A DNA stretch of 10,052 bases from CAZCZZ01 sp964503335 (GCA_964503335.1 CAZCZZ010000090.1:1-10052), one strand, 5' to 3'; counted from the first letter of the stretch, positions 1-8,889 are shown. A program made the numbers and translations. Notes: generated by a model from the letters alone, not told the origin.

Positions 1-1102
<1,102 letters not shown>

Positions 1103-1110
1103 AAAGCCAT

Positions 1111-1115
1111 CTCCT
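1111..1115 (-). promoter_or_regulatory. Ribosome binding site of icd
   Basis: AGGAG on the minus strand, 8 nt upstream of ATG 1102. It decides the start. Another ATG at 1110 directly abuts this site, is out of frame and meets a stop after eight codons, so it is not the start. Confidence 0.8.
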
Positions 1116-1145
1116 GATGTTGAGCTGGAAATCTGGAACGGACGC

Positions 1146-1173
1146 AGTGTAGGGACGCCCGCCGCGACCGCAA
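1146..1173 (-). promoter_or_regulatory. Possible sigma70-type promoter of icd
   Basis: On the minus strand, TTGCGG (1173-1168) is followed after 16 bp by TACACT (1151-1146). The -35 matches 3 of 6 consensus positions and the -10 matches 4 of 6. It would start transcription about 37 nt before the icd ATG. Position is sensible but the match is weak, so this is only a candidate. Confidence 0.3.
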
Positions 1174-1249
1174 ACGAAATGTTGTCCCTGGCGCCTTACC
1201 GCGCCGTGACAAAACCGGAACAATAGCCCTCGTTAAACCCCTTTCATAC

Positions 1250-1270
1250 GATCCGAACACGAATCTGATC
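1250..1270. promoter_or_regulatory. Imperfect palindrome, candidate MarR operator
   Basis: GATCCGA (1250-1256), seven spacer bases, then TCTGATC (1264-1270): six of seven positions in each arm are complementary. MarR dimers typically bind palindromes of about this size upstream of their own gene. This one ends about 45 bp before the marR start, in the only long noncoding gap at the head of the operon. The operator role is inferred from position and symmetry only. Confidence 0.3.
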
Positions 1271-1315
1271 ATTTTCCCCCTTGCGTTCCCCCGGCCCGGC
1301 TGTACTTTTCACCTC

Positions 1316-1801
1316 ATGAATAGTTCACGTTATGAAATATCTTCCGGGAAGCTGCCGCTGCCCGAGTTCGTCTCGCGGGTCGCCGAGATCTGGGCGAGCT
1401 TCTGCAAGGCCATGGCGCAGGAAGAGAGCAACTACATCACCACGGGCAAACTCACGGCCCCCCAGTTCTGGGCCCTGGAGTGGCTGCATCGCAATGGCAC
1501 CTGCCATATGCACCAGCTGGTCGAGGCGCTGAAGACCAAGTCGTCCACCGCGACCGTCCTGATGGACCGCCTATCCCGCCTCGGGCTCGTAACGAGGAAG
1601 CGGGACAAGAAGGACCGCCGCGTTGTTCATGTCGCGCTGACCGCGAAGGGGCAGCGTATCCTGGACGATATCCACAAGCAGCGCATCAAGGGCATCACCG
1701 AACTCTTTCGCCCGCTCAATGCCGAGGAGCGCGGGCTTTATCTGACACTGATTGAGAAGCTTCACAGGGAACTTTCTTTGAAAGGACAAACCAAGGTATG
1801 A
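1316..1801 (+). CDS. MarR-family transcriptional regulator
   Basis: A 161-residue winged helix-turn-helix protein of normal MarR length. The helix-turn-helix spans about residues 62-92 (HQLVEALKTKSS, then TVLMDRLSRLGLV). The wing carries the family signature D-x-R-x5-LT-x2-G as Asp100, Arg102, Leu108, Thr109 and Gly112. Flanking helices (about 15-45 and 113-155) would form the dimer interface. MarR proteins are usually repressors released by small, often phenolic or lipophilic ligands. As first gene of an efflux operon this one probably controls its own operon. Its stop overlaps the adaptor start by 4 bp (ATGA). No Shine-Dalgarno is visible before ATG 1316, but the ATG at 1332 is out of frame and the next in-frame Met (residue 33) would remove the first dimer helix, so 1316 is kept. 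The ligand cannot be read from the sequence. Confidence 0.92.
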   Translation: MNSSRYEISSGKLPLPEFVSRVAEIWASFCKAMAQEESNYITTGKLTAPQFWALEWLHRNGTCHMHQLVEALKTKSSTATVLMDRLSRLGLVTRKRDKKDRRVVHVALTAKGQRILDDIHKQRIKGITELFRPLNAEERGLYLTLIEKLHRELSLKGQTKV

Positions 1802-2862
1802 ACCGCCGAATCATCATCATAACGATTGCACTCGCCCTCCCCCTCCTCGCCTCGTCCTGCGGCAAGAAGCAGGCGGGAGGACCACCTCCCGGCATGAGCG
1901 TCAAGGTCAAGGCTGTGCAGGCCGAACGAGGCTCACTCGAGGATAAGATCTCCCTGGTGGCCAGCATCGCCGCCAACGAGGTCGTTGAAATCCGGAGCGA
2001 GATGGACGGCACCATCGCCGAGCTCAAGGTCGTGGAGGGCGGCCCGGTTCAAAAGGGCGATCTGCTCTTCAAGCTCGACGAGGAGAAGCTCCAGGCATCC
2101 GTCGCCGAGGCGGAGGCCAACTTCAAACTGGCAGAAGCGAACCGGGCCCGGGCCGAGACGATGCTGGCGAACAACACGATCGCGAAGCAGGAATACGACC
2201 AGATGATCGCGACGTACGAAGCGCGGCGCGCAACGCTTGACCTCATGAAGCAGCAGTGGAAGGACACGCGCATCGAGGCGCCGTTCGATGGCATCGCCGG
2301 CGTGCGCATGGTGGGCCGCGGACAGGTCATCGATCGATCCACGCCGCTCACCACAATCGTCGATATCACGCCGGTGAAGGTTGATTTTCGTGTCCCCGAG
2401 CGGTTCCTCGGCCAGCTCAAGACGGGCCAGTCGATTGAATTCAAGGTGGCGGCGTATCCCGGCGAATCGTTCCGCGGCGAGGTGTACTTCATCGACCCGC
2501 AGGTGGACCCCTCGACGCGCACGGTGCTGGTGAAAGCCAAGCAGGCGAACGAGGACCAGCGGCTCCGCCCCGGCATGTTCGGCAACCTGGACCTGATCTT
2601 CCGCGTGAAGGACGACGCCGTCCTGATTCCTGAAACCGCGCTCCTCAACAATGGAGACGCGACATCGGTCTACATTGTCGATGACAAGGGCATGGCGCAG
2701 ATGGTGCCCGTGGAAGCCGGCATACGGCTGGCAGGCAAGATCGAGATTCTCTCGGGACTCAAAGGCGGCGAGAAGGTCATCACCGAAGGCACACAGAAGG
2801 TCTTCCCGGGCGTTCCTGTCATGACAGATGAACCGGCACCCGAAGCGCCCGCCGCTTCCTGA
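1798..2862 (+). CDS. RND efflux periplasmic adaptor (membrane fusion protein), lipoprotein
   Basis: A 354-residue adaptor of the HlyD/AcrA/MexA type, linking an RND pump to an outer-membrane channel. The N-terminus has a hydrophobic signal (residues 4-17) and a lipobox-like LASSC with Cys21, so it is probably lipid-anchored. The split lipoyl domain is visible: first half about 64-94 (DGTIAELKVVEGG), second half about 157-185 (EAPFDGIAGVRM). Between them lies an alpha-helical hairpin (about 95-155). A beta-barrel domain (about 190-265, with RPGM at 257-260) and a membrane-proximal domain (about 270-345) follow. The hairpin tip aligns with the AcrA RxxxLxxxxxxS channel-binding motif as Arg118, Met122, Ala129, before KQEYD, so two of three positions are substituted. 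It overlaps marR by 4 bp and lies 26 bp before the pump gene. AAAGGA at 1781-1786 is a distant possible ribosome site. Substrate is not predictable. Confidence 0.95.
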   Translation: MNRRIIIITIALALPLLASSCGKKQAGGPPPGMSVKVKAVQAERGSLEDKISLVASIAANEVVEIRSEMDGTIAELKVVEGGPVQKGDLLFKLDEEKLQASVAEAEANFKLAEANRARAETMLANNTIAKQEYDQMIATYEARRATLDLMKQQWKDTRIEAPFDGIAGVRMVGRGQVIDRSTPLTTIVDITPVKVDFRVPERFLGQLKTGQSIEFKVAAYPGESFRGEVYFIDPQVDPSTRTVLVKAKQANEDQRLRPGMFGNLDLIFRVKDDAVLIPETALLNNGDATSVYIVDDKGMAQMVPVEAGIRLAGKIEILSGLKGGEKVITEGTQKVFPGVPVMTDEPAPEAPAAS

Positions 2863-2874
2863 GTCGCGCACCTT

Positions 2875-2880
2875 AAGGAG
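2875..2880 (+). promoter_or_regulatory. Ribosome binding site of the pump-channel fusion
   Basis: AAGGAG, 8 nt before ATG 2889; a near-ideal Shine-Dalgarno that fixes the start. No comparable site followed by a start codon exists at the internal pump/channel junction. Confidence 0.85.
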
Positions 2881-2888
2881 TCCTTTCC

Positions 2889-5800
2889 ATGGTTATCTCA
2901 GAACTGAGCATCAAGCGACCGGTCTTCGCCACGATGATGAGCCTCGCGCTGGTCCTCTTCGGACTCGTTGCGCTCGAGCGCCTTCCCGTGCGCGAGTTGC
3001 CCGACATCGACCCGCCCGTCGTGAACGTCACCACCGTGTTCCCCGGCGCCAACGCCGCGGTGGTCGAAACGGAAGTGACGGAGAAGCTTGAAGAGGCGAT
3101 CAACAGCATCGAGGGCATCAAGACGCTCTCCAGCGAAAGCCGCGAACAGGTCAGCAGCGTCACCGTTGAGTTCGACCTGTCCCGCGACATCGAGCTGGCG
3201 GCCCAGGACGTGCGCGACCGCGTGTCACGCGTCCGCGGCTCCATGCCGGAGGAAATCGAGGAGCCGATCGTGGCGAAGCAGGACGCGGACGCGAGTCCCG
3301 TCATCTGGATCGCCCTCTTCAGCGACCGCTACTCCACGCTCGAGCTGACCACGCTGGCGGAGAACCTGATGAAGGATCGCCTGCAGACCGTGAAGGGCGT
3401 CAGCTCCATCTTCCTCGGCGGCAGCAAGCGCTTCGCGATGCGGCTGCGCCTCGACGCCGACCGGATGGCGGCGCACCGCGTCACGATCAGCGACGTCGAG
3501 ACCGCCCTGCGCACCCAGAACGTCGAATTGCCGAGCGGACGCATCGAGAGCGCCGAGCGCGAGATGACGATCCAGACCCTCGGCGAAATGAAGACGGTCG
3601 AGGAATACAACGACCTCGTCATCCGCGAGGAGAGCGGAGCCCTCGTCCGGCTGAAGGACATCGGACGCGCCGAAGTCGGCGTCGAGGACGAACGGTCCAT
3701 CGCCCGCTTCAACTCAAAACCCGCGGTGGGTCTTGGCATCGTCAAGCAGTCGAAGGCAAACACCATCGAAGTCGCCAAGGGCATCAAGGCCGAACTCGAG
3801 AACCTCATCCCGCTCCTCCCGGAAGGCGTGGAGACGGCGCTGCCCTATGACGAATCCATCTTCGTCGAGGAATCCATCCATGAAGTGTGGGTGACGCTCG
3901 GCATCGCGTTTGTCCTCGTCGTGCTGACCATCTTCGTCTTCCTCCGCGATATCCGGTCCACCATCATCCCCTGCCTCACGATTCCCGTGGCCATCATCGG
4001 CACGTACTCGGTGCTCGCGATGATGGGCTATTCGGTGAACATCCTCACGATGCTCGCGCTGGTGCTGGCGATCGGCATTGTCGTGGACGATTCGATCGTC
4101 GTTCTCGAGAACATCTACCGTCACATCGAGGACGGCATGGCCCCCATGGACGCGGCCTTCAAAGGCATGCGCGAGATCGGGTTCGCCATCATCGCGGTGA
4201 CGCTGAGTTTGTGCGCGGTATTCATTCCCCTCGCCTTCCAGACCAGCGTCACGGGCCGACTCTTCATCGAGTTCGCCATCGCGCTGTCCGGATCGGTGCT
4301 CATCTCGGCCTTCGTGGCGCTCACGCTCACACCCATGGTGGCGGCCCGCCTCCTGAAACCCCACGGCACAGTGAAGCACGGGCCCTTGTTCAATATGTTC
4401 GAGCGCGGCTTTGATCATCTGAACAACCACTACAGCAAGCTGCTGCACTGGTCCCTCTCGCACCGCCGCTTTGTCGCCATCACCAGCATCATCCTGTTCG
4501 GGCTGACCGGCTGGATCTACACGCAGCTGAACAACGACTTCCTGCCCGAGGAGGACAAGGGTCGCCTGCTCACGTTCATCCTGGCCCCCGAGGGTTCCAC
4601 GAGCGAGTACACAGACCGCATGCTTCGCAAGGTGGAAGAGATTGGTCGCAATACGCCGGAGGTGAAGAGCTACTTCTCGGCCGTCGCGCTCGCCATGGGT
4701 TCACCCGGGAAGGCAAACCAGGCGTTCATGTTCATGCGTCTCAACGAGGATCGCGAAAAGGGCGTCGTCGATATCGTCGGGGGGCCGAACGGCCTTGGCG
4801 CTCAGTTCTTCGGCACGGTCGAGGGCGCCTTCTCGATCCCGATCATCCCGAAGGCCGTGTCCCGCGGTTTCGGCCAGCCCTATCAGCTCGTGCTGCAGGA
4901 GCAGGACCTCCAGAAGCTGAACACGTACGCTCAACAGATTGTCGGCAAGCTCAGCGCCGCCGGGTTCCTCGCCAACGTGCGCTCGAGCTTTGAATTCACG
5001 AAGCCCGAGCTGCGCGTCAATATCGACCGCAATCGCGCCGCGTCGCTTGGCGTGTCGGTCCAGGACATCTCCCGCGCGCTGCAGATCCTGTTCGGCGGGC
5101 TCGACCTGAGCAAGGTCAAGCTGAACGGCAAGGAGTACGACGTGATCGCGCAGCTTGATCGCTCCTCCCGCCTCTCCCCGACCGATCTCGACCGGCTGTA
5201 TGTAAGGAACTCCAAGGGCGATCTGATCCAGATCAGCAATGTCGTCTCGTATGAAGCCGGCGCCGGTCCCACCGCCATCAACCACTACAACCGGTTCCGC
5301 GCCGCGACGATCGAAGCCACGCCGGCGGGCGTTCCGCTGGGTGACGCGATCAAGCGCACGGAGGCCATCCTTGCGGCGGACTTCCCCGGGCTGAAGTACG
5401 AGTGGTCGGGCGAAGCGTCGGACCTGAAGGAAACGGGCCAGGGCTTCATCTTCGTCGTCGTCCTCGCCATCATCGTGGTGTACATGGTCCTCGCATCCCA
5501 GTTCGAGAGCCTGGTCCACCCGATCACGATCATGGTCACGCTGCCCATTGCGGCCTTCGGCGCATTCGGCTTGCTGTGGATCTGCAGCGGAATCGACTTC
5601 CTCGGCAACATGTTCTATGCGATGGCGAACTACGCCCCGAATCCGCCCGCTTTTGCGGGGTGGGCCACCGCGCTCGTGCCGCGCATACCCGCGATGGGTA
5701 TCAACCTGTTCAGCCAGATCGGCATCGTCCTGCTCATCGGCCTCGCGACCAAGAATTCGATTCTGCTGGTCGAGTTTGCCAATCAGCAGGTAGAAAAGGG

Positions 5801-7439
5801 GAAGTCAGCGCGGGATGCGATGATTCAGGCAGGGCTGATCCGGTTCCGTCCTATTCTTATGACAAGCTTCTCGACCATCCTCGGAATTCTGCCGATCGCC
5901 ATCGGATTCGGCGCCGGCGGCGAAAGCCGTCGCCCCATGGGCGTTGCCGCCGTGGGCGGACTGCTCACCAGCACGTTCCTCACACTCCTCGTGGTGCCCG
6001 TGGTGTACACCCTGCTCGCGGATCTCTCCGCATGGGTTCGCGGCCACAGGCCGGCCCATAGCAAGTCCACCGTTGCGACAACGGTTGTCACGGCCCTCCT
6101 GTTTCTCTTTGGAGGAACGCAGCTCGCCTCGGCCGAAGAAGCCACAAGCTCCGGCACGTACGACCTGAATCGCTGCATCGAGACCGCGCTGGAGCAGAAT
6201 TTCGACATCCAGAAGGCCCGCGAGCGCATCGAGCGTCAGTCAGGCGCCGTGGTCGAAGCCCGCGCCAGTTCCATTCCGAATCTTGGCGCCAACGGCCTCT
6301 ACCAGAAGAGCGGCGAAGACCTTGCGAACAACTTTGGCGGCGGTGGTGGCGGCTTCGAAGTCAGCGACGAGTCCTGGAACATCGGTGTGCAGCTCACACA
6401 GTCGCTCTACCGCGGCGGCGGAAACCGCGCAGCCACTGCACGACAGAAGGAACTCCTTGAAGCGGCTTCCGAGGACCTTCGCGCTGTCATCAACAATACC
6501 CTGCTCCTCGTCCGCGAACGCTACTATCGCGTCCTCCTCACCCGCTCGCAGATCAAAGTGCAGGAGCAGAACATCGAGTTGCTTGAGGAGGAGCTTACGT
6601 CCGCCAAGCACAAGCTCGACGCCGGGGTGATCTCGCCGTTCAACGTCCTTCGCGCCGAGGTGGCCCTCGCGAACGGCAAGACGCCGCTCATCCGCGCCAA
6701 GAATGCCTACCGCGTGGCCTTGGAAGAATTGACCGAGGTGCTCGGACTGACTTCTCCCGCCGGCGGCGATGCGCTGCCGATCGACATCGTGGGCGAATTG
6801 AAGTTCGAGTCGTTCAAGCCCGACCTCGACCAGGAGCGCGCTACCGCTGCCAGCAAACGCCCGGAACTGCGTCGCCTGGAGCGCGTGCTCGAAGCCCAGA
6901 AGAAGGGTCTGAAGCAGGCGCAGGCCGGAAATCGTCCCGACCTCTCCGCCTTTGCCGGTTACGGGTGGGAGAACGACAAGGCTTCGACGGACACCTGGGA
7001 AGGCGTAGACGGCTGGCGCGCCGGGCTGCAGCTCGGATGGAAGTTCTACGATGGCGCGGCCACGCGGGGCCGGATCATTCAAGCCGCGTCCGATATCAAC
7101 CTCGCGGACCTGGACCTCGAACAGGCGAAGTTGAACATCGATGTGGAAGTACGTCGCAACCATGCGTCGGTCGTCGAGGCCCGCGAGCTGGTCCGCGCCA
7201 CCCGCAAAGTCGTGGAGCAGGCCGAAGAAAGCGTCCGCCTCGCCCGCTCGCGTTTCGATGTCGGCGCCGCCACGCAGCTCGATGTGCTCGACAGCCAGGT
7301 CGCCCTGACCGAGGCGCGGGACAACGAGGTGCAGGCCTTGCACGATCATTCCGTAGTCCTCGCCCGCTTGAAAAAAGCGATGGGCGTGCTTGATTCCGTT
7401 GAGTTCACGGAGGCCACACAAACGGAGGTAGCGGAGTAA
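2889..7439 (+). CDS. Fusion of an RND multidrug efflux pump with a TolC-like outer-membrane factor
   Basis: An uninterrupted 1516-residue protein. Residues 1-1050 are a full AcrB/MexB-type pump with 12 membrane segments and two periplasmic loops. TM4 carries GIVVDDS with proton-relay Asp400-Asp401; Lys955 (TM10, GLATKNSILLVEFA), Arg985 and Thr992 (TM11, RFRPILMTS) match AcrB Lys940, Arg971 and Thr978. An extra segment of about 34 residues (903-936) lies between TM9 and TM10. Residues 1059-1082 form a signal-peptide-like stretch ending Ala-Ser-Ala. Residues 1083-1516 are an outer-membrane efflux protein with the usual two repeats (from about 1091 and 1323), helical hairpins and a six-glycine loop (1150-1155). 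There is no lipobox. Asp pair and lack of heavy-metal-type features favour the HAE (drug) branch. No stop or credible internal start lies at the junction. Inference: the channel half may be cleaved free after export. Domain calls are secure; processing is not. Confidence 0.95.
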   Translation: MVISELSIKRPVFATMMSLALVLFGLVALERLPVRELPDIDPPVVNVTTVFPGANAAVVETEVTEKLEEAINSIEGIKTLSSESREQVSSVTVEFDLSRDIELAAQDVRDRVSRVRGSMPEEIEEPIVAKQDADASPVIWIALFSDRYSTLELTTLAENLMKDRLQTVKGVSSIFLGGSKRFAMRLRLDADRMAAHRVTISDVETALRTQNVELPSGRIESAEREMTIQTLGEMKTVEEYNDLVIREESGALVRLKDIGRAEVGVEDERSIARFNSKPAVGLGIVKQSKANTIEVAKGIKAELENLIPLLPEGVETALPYDESIFVEESIHEVWVTLGIAFVLVVLTIFVFLRDIRSTIIPCLTIPVAIIGTYSVLAMMGYSVNILTMLALVLAIGIVVDDSIVVLENIYRHIEDGMAPMDAAFKGMREIGFAIIAVTLSLCAVFIPLAFQTSVTGRLFIEFAIALSGSVLISAFVALTLTPMVAARLLKPHGTVKHGPLFNMFERGFDHLNNHYSKLLHWSLSHRRFVAITSIILFGLTGWIYTQLNNDFLPEEDKGRLLTFILAPEGSTSEYTDRMLRKVEEIGRNTPEVKSYFSAVALAMGSPGKANQAFMFMRLNEDREKGVVDIVGGPNGLGAQFFGTVEGAFSIPIIPKAVSRGFGQPYQLVLQEQDLQKLNTYAQQIVGKLSAAGFLANVRSSFEFTKPELRVNIDRNRAASLGVSVQDISRALQILFGGLDLSKVKLNGKEYDVIAQLDRSSRLSPTDLDRLYVRNSKGDLIQISNVVSYEAGAGPTAINHYNRFRAATIEATPAGVPLGDAIKRTEAILAADFPGLKYEWSGEASDLKETGQGFIFVVVLAIIVVYMVLASQFESLVHPITIMVTLPIAAFGAFGLLWICSGIDFLGNMFYAMANYAPNPPAFAGWATALVPRIPAMGINLFSQIGIVLLIGLATKNSILLVEFANQQVEKGKSARDAMIQAGLIRFRPILMTSFSTILGILPIAIGFGAGGESRRPMGVAAVGGLLTSTFLTLLVVPVVYTLLADLSAWVRGHRPAHSKSTVATTVVTALLFLFGGTQLASAEEATSSGTYDLNRCIETALEQNFDIQKARERIERQSGAVVEARASSIPNLGANGLYQKSGEDLANNFGGGGGGFEVSDESWNIGVQLTQSLYRGGGNRAATARQKELLEAASEDLRAVINNTLLLVRERYYRVLLTRSQIKVQEQNIELLEEELTSAKHKLDAGVISPFNVLRAEVALANGKTPLIRAKNAYRVALEELTEVLGLTSPAGGDALPIDIVGELKFESFKPDLDQERATAASKRPELRRLERVLEAQKKGLKQAQAGNRPDLSAFAGYGWENDKASTDTWEGVDGWRAGLQLGWKFYDGAATRGRIIQAASDINLADLDLEQAKLNIDVEVRRNHASVVEARELVRATRKVVEQAEESVRLARSRFDVGAATQLDVLDSQVALTEARDNEVQALHDHSVVLARLKKAMGVLDSVEFTEATQTEVAE
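6063..6134 (+). other. Internal signal peptide-like segment at the pump/channel junction
   Basis: Codons 1059-1082 of the fusion. The RND part ends with TM12 and a basic cytoplasmic tail (WVRGHRPAHSK). A hydrophobic stretch (TALLFLFGG, within 1061-1076) and Leu-Ala-Ser-Ala then precede Glu-Glu, where the mature TolC-like domain begins. This has the n-, h- and c-regions of a Sec signal with an AXA site for signal peptidase I after Ala1082. Orientation fits: a cytoplasmic C-terminus of the pump, then one crossing to the periplasm. Cleavage is inferred; if uncleaved the segment would act as a 13th membrane helix. Confidence 0.7.
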
Positions 7440-8218
7440 TGAAACGGTTCGTCCTGGCATGCTTGATTGGAACGGCGGGCGCGTTCGCGCACGCCGGCAT
7501 TGTGGATCGCACGGTGGATTACAGCGACGGCGAAGCCGTCCTCGAAGGCAAACTCTTCTTCGACAACGAAGTGGAAGGCAAGCAGCCGACCGTTGTGATC
7601 TTCCACCAGTGGGGTGGCCCAAGCCCCCATGAGGAAGATGTGGCGCGCAGGCTCGTCGAGGAAGGTTATGCCGCATTCGTCGCCGACGTGTATGGCAAGG
7701 GCGTCCGCCCCACGACCGTGGACGAGAAGAAGGCCCAGGCTACGAAGTACCGCAGCGATCGGTCCCTCCAGCGCAGCCGCGCCAACGCCGCGGTCACTGC
7801 GGCCCGCGCACAGGCTGAAGTCGACACGGAGAACGTGGTGGCCATCGGGTACTGCTTCGGCGGCGGCACGGCCCTTGAACTCGCGCGCAGCGGTAGCGAT
7901 GTCGATGGCGTCGTATCGTTCCACGGTAATCTGGACACACCGAACGCAGCCGATGCGAAAAACATCAAAACCTCCGTGCTCGTCCTCCACGGCGCAAACG
8001 ACCCCTATGTGCCCGCAGAGCAAGTCACCGCTTTCGAGCAGGAGATGCGGGAAGCCGGCGTGGATTGGCGTCTCATTTCGTTTGGCGGAGCCGTGCACTC
8101 CTTCACAGACAAAGGAGCAGGTAACGATCCTTCGCAGGGCGCTGCCTACAACGAAAAGGCCGACAATCGTTCGTGGGAGTACCTCCAGGACTTCCTCGAA
8201 GAAGCCGTCGATCTATGA
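7439..8218 (+). CDS. Exported dienelactone hydrolase-family protein
   Basis: A 259-residue alpha/beta hydrolase of the dienelactone hydrolase (DLH) family, which hydrolyse lactones and esters using a Cys-Asp-His triad. Visible are the nucleophile elbow GYCFGG with Cys139, Asp188 in HGANDPYVP, and His220 in GAVHSFT, in the family's order and spacing (Pseudomonas DLH: Cys123, Asp171, His202). The oxyanion region FHQWGG (55-60) is present. Unlike classical cytoplasmic DLH it starts with a signal peptide (MKRFVLACLIGTAGAFAHA, then Gly20), so it probably works in the periplasm. Its ATG overlaps the fusion's stop by one base (TAATG), with GGAGG at 7424-7428 ten nt upstream, implying translational coupling to the pump. 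It might modify the pump's substrate, but the true substrate is unknown. Confidence 0.9.
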   Translation: MKRFVLACLIGTAGAFAHAGIVDRTVDYSDGEAVLEGKLFFDNEVEGKQPTVVIFHQWGGPSPHEEDVARRLVEEGYAAFVADVYGKGVRPTTVDEKKAQATKYRSDRSLQRSRANAAVTAARAQAEVDTENVVAIGYCFGGGTALELARSGSDVDGVVSFHGNLDTPNAADAKNIKTSVLVLHGANDPYVPAEQVTAFEQEMREAGVDWRLISFGGAVHSFTDKGAGNDPSQGAAYNEKADNRSWEYLQDFLEEAVDL

Positions 8219-8871
8219 TCCGCGCCTGCGGCCTCGCACTTATCCTTTGCGCCGGCGCGGCCCATGCTGCGCCGCTTGGGCTGATCACATCGGCCTGGGT
8301 CGCGGACACCGGACAGGACGAAGCGCTCGTGTGGGGACCCGAAGTGGCATGGAAAGGCGAATCCCCCCTCGTCTTGCGAGCCCGCTACGCGGAAGGCCGC
8401 TTCAACACCCAGGGTGAGACGGAATTGCTGCAGGAGTTCCGTGCCTCCGCGGGCTGGAGCATGGGGCTTTTCGAAGCCGGCGCCGGCTTCGCACAACTGG
8501 CCTACGACACAGAACTCCAGCCCGGCTGGGAACCGTCCTACCCCACCGAACTCGATGAGCGGACCGCCGACATCTTCGGCCCCGTGGTGTTCATCCGTGG
8601 CGAAGGATCAATTCTGATTCCACATCTCGAATGGACAGCGTCCCTCTCATGGCTGCCTCACGATTTCGGTGATTTCGATGACCTCGGCTACGATGGTTCG
8701 TTCCTCGATGCCCACGCGGGGTTTCGGCTCGTCATGGACGAGCGATTGACTGTCGGCGCCGGGTATCGCGTGATCAGCTTTCGCGACCTGCCCGATAGAA
8801 TCCTGAACGACGAGACGTTTGATCGCGAAACGCTGGACGGGTTTGTCGCTGACATCGCATTTGAATTCTAG
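8215..8871 (+). CDS. Small exported protein, predicted outer-membrane beta-barrel, function unknown
   Basis: I recognise no family. The protein is 218 residues from ATG 8215, which overlaps the hydrolase stop by 4 bp (ATGA). Residues 1-18 are a signal peptide ending AGAAHA before Ala-Pro-Leu. The reading frame stays open upstream to an ATG at 8173, but that start would bury the signal peptide behind 14 basic residues and overlap the hydrolase by 46 bp, so it is rejected. The mature part alternates polar and hydrophobic or aromatic residues (for example FEAGAGFAQLAYDTEL, HLEWTASLSWLPHD, LTVGAGYRVISF). It ends in IAFEF with terminal Phe218, the usual outer-membrane barrel C-terminal signal. Length would suit about eight strands. 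Coupling to the efflux genes suggests a linked envelope role. The barrel call is moderate; function is unknown. Confidence 0.8.
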   Translation: MIRACGLALILCAGAAHAAPLGLITSAWVADTGQDEALVWGPEVAWKGESPLVLRARYAEGRFNTQGETELLQEFRASAGWSMGLFEAGAGFAQLAYDTELQPGWEPSYPTELDERTADIFGPVVFIRGEGSILIPHLEWTASLSWLPHDFGDFDDLGYDGSFLDAHAGFRLVMDERLTVGAGYRVISFRDLPDRILNDETFDRETLDGFVADIAFEF

Positions 8872-8879
8872 CAGCCTGT

Positions 8880-8884
8880 GGAGG
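8880..8884 (+). promoter_or_regulatory. Ribosome binding site of the second barrel gene
   Basis: GGAGG, 5 nt before ATG 8890. It overlaps the in-frame GTG at 8878, which argues that ATG 8890 is the true start. Confidence 0.75.
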
Positions 8885-8889
8885 TCCTC

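Noticed and set aside
6031..6061. A lost pump stop and separate channel gene through frameshift (out-of-frame TAG at 6059-6061)
   Set aside because: The frame is continuous through conserved pump and channel residues on both sides, and there is no in-frame ATG with a ribosome site for a separate channel. An error cannot be fully excluded without other reads.
6240..7676. 478-codon open frame on the minus strand
   Set aside because: Antisense of the channel domain and hydrolase start; low-complexity Arg/Leu-rich product, no start signal and no family features.
8173..8214. Upstream start for the first barrel gene
   Set aside because: Adds 14 residues, mostly basic, before a clear signal peptide and overlaps the hydrolase by 46 bp; ATG 8215 fits better.
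8878..8889. GTG start for the second barrel gene
   Set aside because: Overlaps the GGAGG that serves ATG 8890, and extends a complete signal peptide needlessly.
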